7,359 bases of DNA from Pyramidobacter sp. (GTDB lineage: Bacteria; Synergistota; Synergistia; Synergistales; Dethiosulfovibrionaceae), in assembly GCA_017940445.1 (NCBI GenBank), contig JAGAYQ010000080.1, positions 1 to 7,359 on the forward strand, in the 5' to 3' direction. This document shows, piece after piece, positions 6,577 through 7,359 of the stretch. A program made the position numbers and the translations under genes. The notes under the pieces were generated by a model, which was given only the letters and a program-made list of their open reading frames with translations, had not been told where the DNA came from and searched no databases. Position 1 is the stretch's first letter, and every line of letters begins with the position of its first letter.

Positions 6577-6754
6577 GAAAATTAAACCCACAGTGCCGTG
6601 TCGCGACAGTCTTGACCCGCTCCTTAATCAGATCTACATTAGGGATTGTAGCCCGCCAGCCACGACCGACGGTATATCCCAAGGAACAAGTCGGAAAATG
6701 TAGGCTCAAGACGAAAGGCGCAATCACGAACACCGCAGGCGAAATTTATGCTCT
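6577..6754 (-). ncRNA. ssrS: 6S RNA
   Basis: 6S RNA binds the sigma-70 RNA polymerase holoenzyme and mimics an open promoter, lowering transcription in stationary phase. On the - strand the transcript is about 178 nt, the usual size. The closing stem CCTGCGGTG (6739-6731) pairs with CACTGTGGG (6595-6587) using wobbles, and is extended by AAATT with AATTT further out. The central bubble is bounded by a second stem, GTCTTGA (6712-6706) with TCAAGAC (6615-6609), giving the characteristic CTTGAGCC/GGTCAAG pair of strings. An apical arm contains CATTTTCCGAC paired towards GTCGG and AATG. The 5' string CCTGCGGTGTTCGTG...CTTGAGCCTACATTTT resembles proteobacterial 6S RNAs as I remember them. A good promoter stands before it and a terminator after it. 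Ends are uncertain by several bases, especially the 3' processing site. Confidence 0.85.
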
Positions 6755-6760
6755 GAAAAG

Positions 6761-6788
6761 AGTATAGCACAGAGTCGCGCGAATGCAA
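6761..6788 (-). promoter_or_regulatory. Sigma-70-type promoter of the 6S RNA gene
   Basis: Read on the - strand, TTGCAT (6788-6783), a 16-base spacer and TATACT (6766-6761) form a good promoter. The predicted start is an A at about 6754, just before the closing stem of the 6S RNA. Confidence 0.8.
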
Positions 6789-6804
6789 ACGTTTTTTCCC
6801 GAAT

Positions 6805-6833
6805 TTGCTTCGGTGAAATAAAAAGGGTACAAT
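6805..6833 (+). promoter_or_regulatory. Sigma-70-type promoter of the SYLF-protein gene
   Basis: TTGCTT (6805-6810), a 17-base spacer and TACAAT (6828-6833) give a predicted start near 6840, about 26 bases before the ATG. Its -35 box lies only 16 bases from the -35 box of the 6S promoter on the other strand. An inverted repeat GCAAA/TTTGC (6785-6789, 6804-6808) overlaps both -35 boxes. Confidence 0.75.
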
Positions 6834-6865
6834 AAAAGAAAATGAAATCACGGGAGGGATCGGGA

Positions 6866-7359
6866 ATGAAAAAACTGTGTGCGTTTGTTCTGGCCGTGGC
6901 GCTGGCCTTTGGCGGCGCAGCTGTGGCAAAGGACCATCATGTGACCGGACGTGTGCGCGACGCGCAGAAGGCGGTCGAGCACATGATCCAGTCGAAGTAT
7001 TCCGAGGGCTTTGCCGAGTCGGTGCGGGACAGCCTGGCCGTCGTCATCTTCCCGAAAGTCATCAAGGCGGGACTGATCGTCGGCGGAAGATACGGCGAAG
7101 GGCTGATCATGCGCAAGGGGCCGAAGGGCGACTGGCTGGGCCCGGCGTTCTTTTCCATCAGCGGCGGCTCGTACGGTTTTCAGATCGGTGCTTCTTCGAC
7201 CGCGCTCGTGCTGACGGTCAACACCAAGCGCGCGCTTGATGCGTTCCGCGGCGGCAGCTTCACGCTGGGCGCTGAGGTAGCGGCGGCAGCCGGCCCCGGC
7301 GGCAAGACGGGCTATGTGGGTACCACCGTCGACGGCAAAGCGCCGATCTACAGCTATTC
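6866..7359 (+). CDS. Secreted SYLF-domain (Ysc84/DUF500) lipid-binding protein, 3' end outside window
   Basis: The frame is open from ATG 6866 to the window end (164 complete codons). GGGAGG (6852-6857) is a good ribosome-binding site. Residues 1-21 are a Sec signal peptide: MKK, a hydrophobic core, then AVA before the predicted cleavage site; the only early cysteine (C5) is too near the N-terminus for a lipobox. The mature part shows the SYLF pattern: DSLAVVIFPKVIKAG (56-69 region), GGRYGEGLIMRK, GDWLGPAFFSISGGSYGFQIGA (89-109 region), TALVLTVNTKRALDAF, GSFTLGAEVAAAAGP, and APIYSY at the cut. SYLF domains bind phosphoinositide-type lipids in eukaryotes; bacterial secreted members are poorly characterised and presumably act in the periplasm or on the outer membrane. 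Little more than the C-terminal part of the domain appears to be missing. Confidence 0.93.
   Translation, partial: MKKLCAFVLAVALAFGGAAVAKDHHVTGRVRDAQKAVEHMIQSKYSEGFAESVRDSLAVVIFPKVIKAGLIVGGRYGEGLIMRKGPKGDWLGPAFFSISGGSYGFQIGASSTALVLTVNTKRALDAFRGGSFTLGAEVAAAAGPGGKTGYVGTTVDGKAPIYSY

Noticed and set aside
6428..6703. A 91-codon + strand frame crossing the foldback element and the 6S gene
   Set aside because: It runs through the element, the 6S terminator and the RNA gene antisense. There is no Shine-Dalgarno site, and the peptide looks random.
6577..6754. tmRNA, SRP RNA or RNase P RNA as the identity of the - strand RNA
   Set aside because: There is no tRNA-like ends or tag frame, no SRP GGTGAA-type apical motif and far too little length for RNase P RNA. 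Size, closing stem and bubble fit 6S RNA.
1..7359. A phage, defence or CRISPR system
   Set aside because: No direct-repeat array, integrase, toxin-antitoxin or nuclease gene is visible. Apart from the foldback element the region looks like stable chromosome.

Overview
The window reads as ordinary chromosome of a GC-rich, Gram-negative-type, probably amino-acid-fermenting anaerobe. The style (GC-rich genes with AT-rich intergenic gaps, good Shine-Dalgarno sites, an M20D amidohydrolase beside a DUF3100-type membrane protein, a secreted SYLF-domain protein) makes me think of Synergistota, perhaps near Pyramidobacter. That assignment is inference from protein style, not a search.

Layout. (1) Bases 1-1007, + strand: the 3' part of argS (arginyl-tRNA synthetase), followed two bases later by a small FtsB/DivIC-like septum-formation protein, closed by a strong intrinsic terminator. 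(2) Bases 1008-4074, + strand: an AT-rich leader with a good promoter drives a three-gene operon of an M20D metallo-amidohydrolase and two small polytopic membrane proteins (a DUF3100-like one and a five-helix one). It ends at a perfect hairpin that works as a terminator in both directions. The likely theme is transport and hydrolysis of an N-acylated amino acid or short peptide-like compound. (3) Bases 4139-6353, - strand: a HAD-family hydrolase with an unusual C-terminal extension, overlapping by 8 bp with rarA/mgsA, a AAA+ ATPase of stalled replication forks. (4) Bases 6354-6865 have no protein gene but are dense in features. A 155-bp MITE-like foldback element flanked by TTAA abuts the terminator of a 6S RNA gene on the - strand. 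The 6S promoter stands back-to-back with a + strand promoter. (5) Bases 6866-7359, + strand: the start of a secreted SYLF (Ysc84/DUF500) lipid-binding protein, cut by the window end.

The most notable items are the 6S RNA gene, which a protein-only annotation would miss; the foldback element wedged between the 6S terminator and the ribosome-binding site of the HAD gene; the amidohydrolase/two-membrane-protein operon as a candidate uncharacterised catabolic transport system; and the unassigned C-terminal domain of the HAD protein. I see no CRISPR array, tRNA, rRNA or complete insertion sequence.
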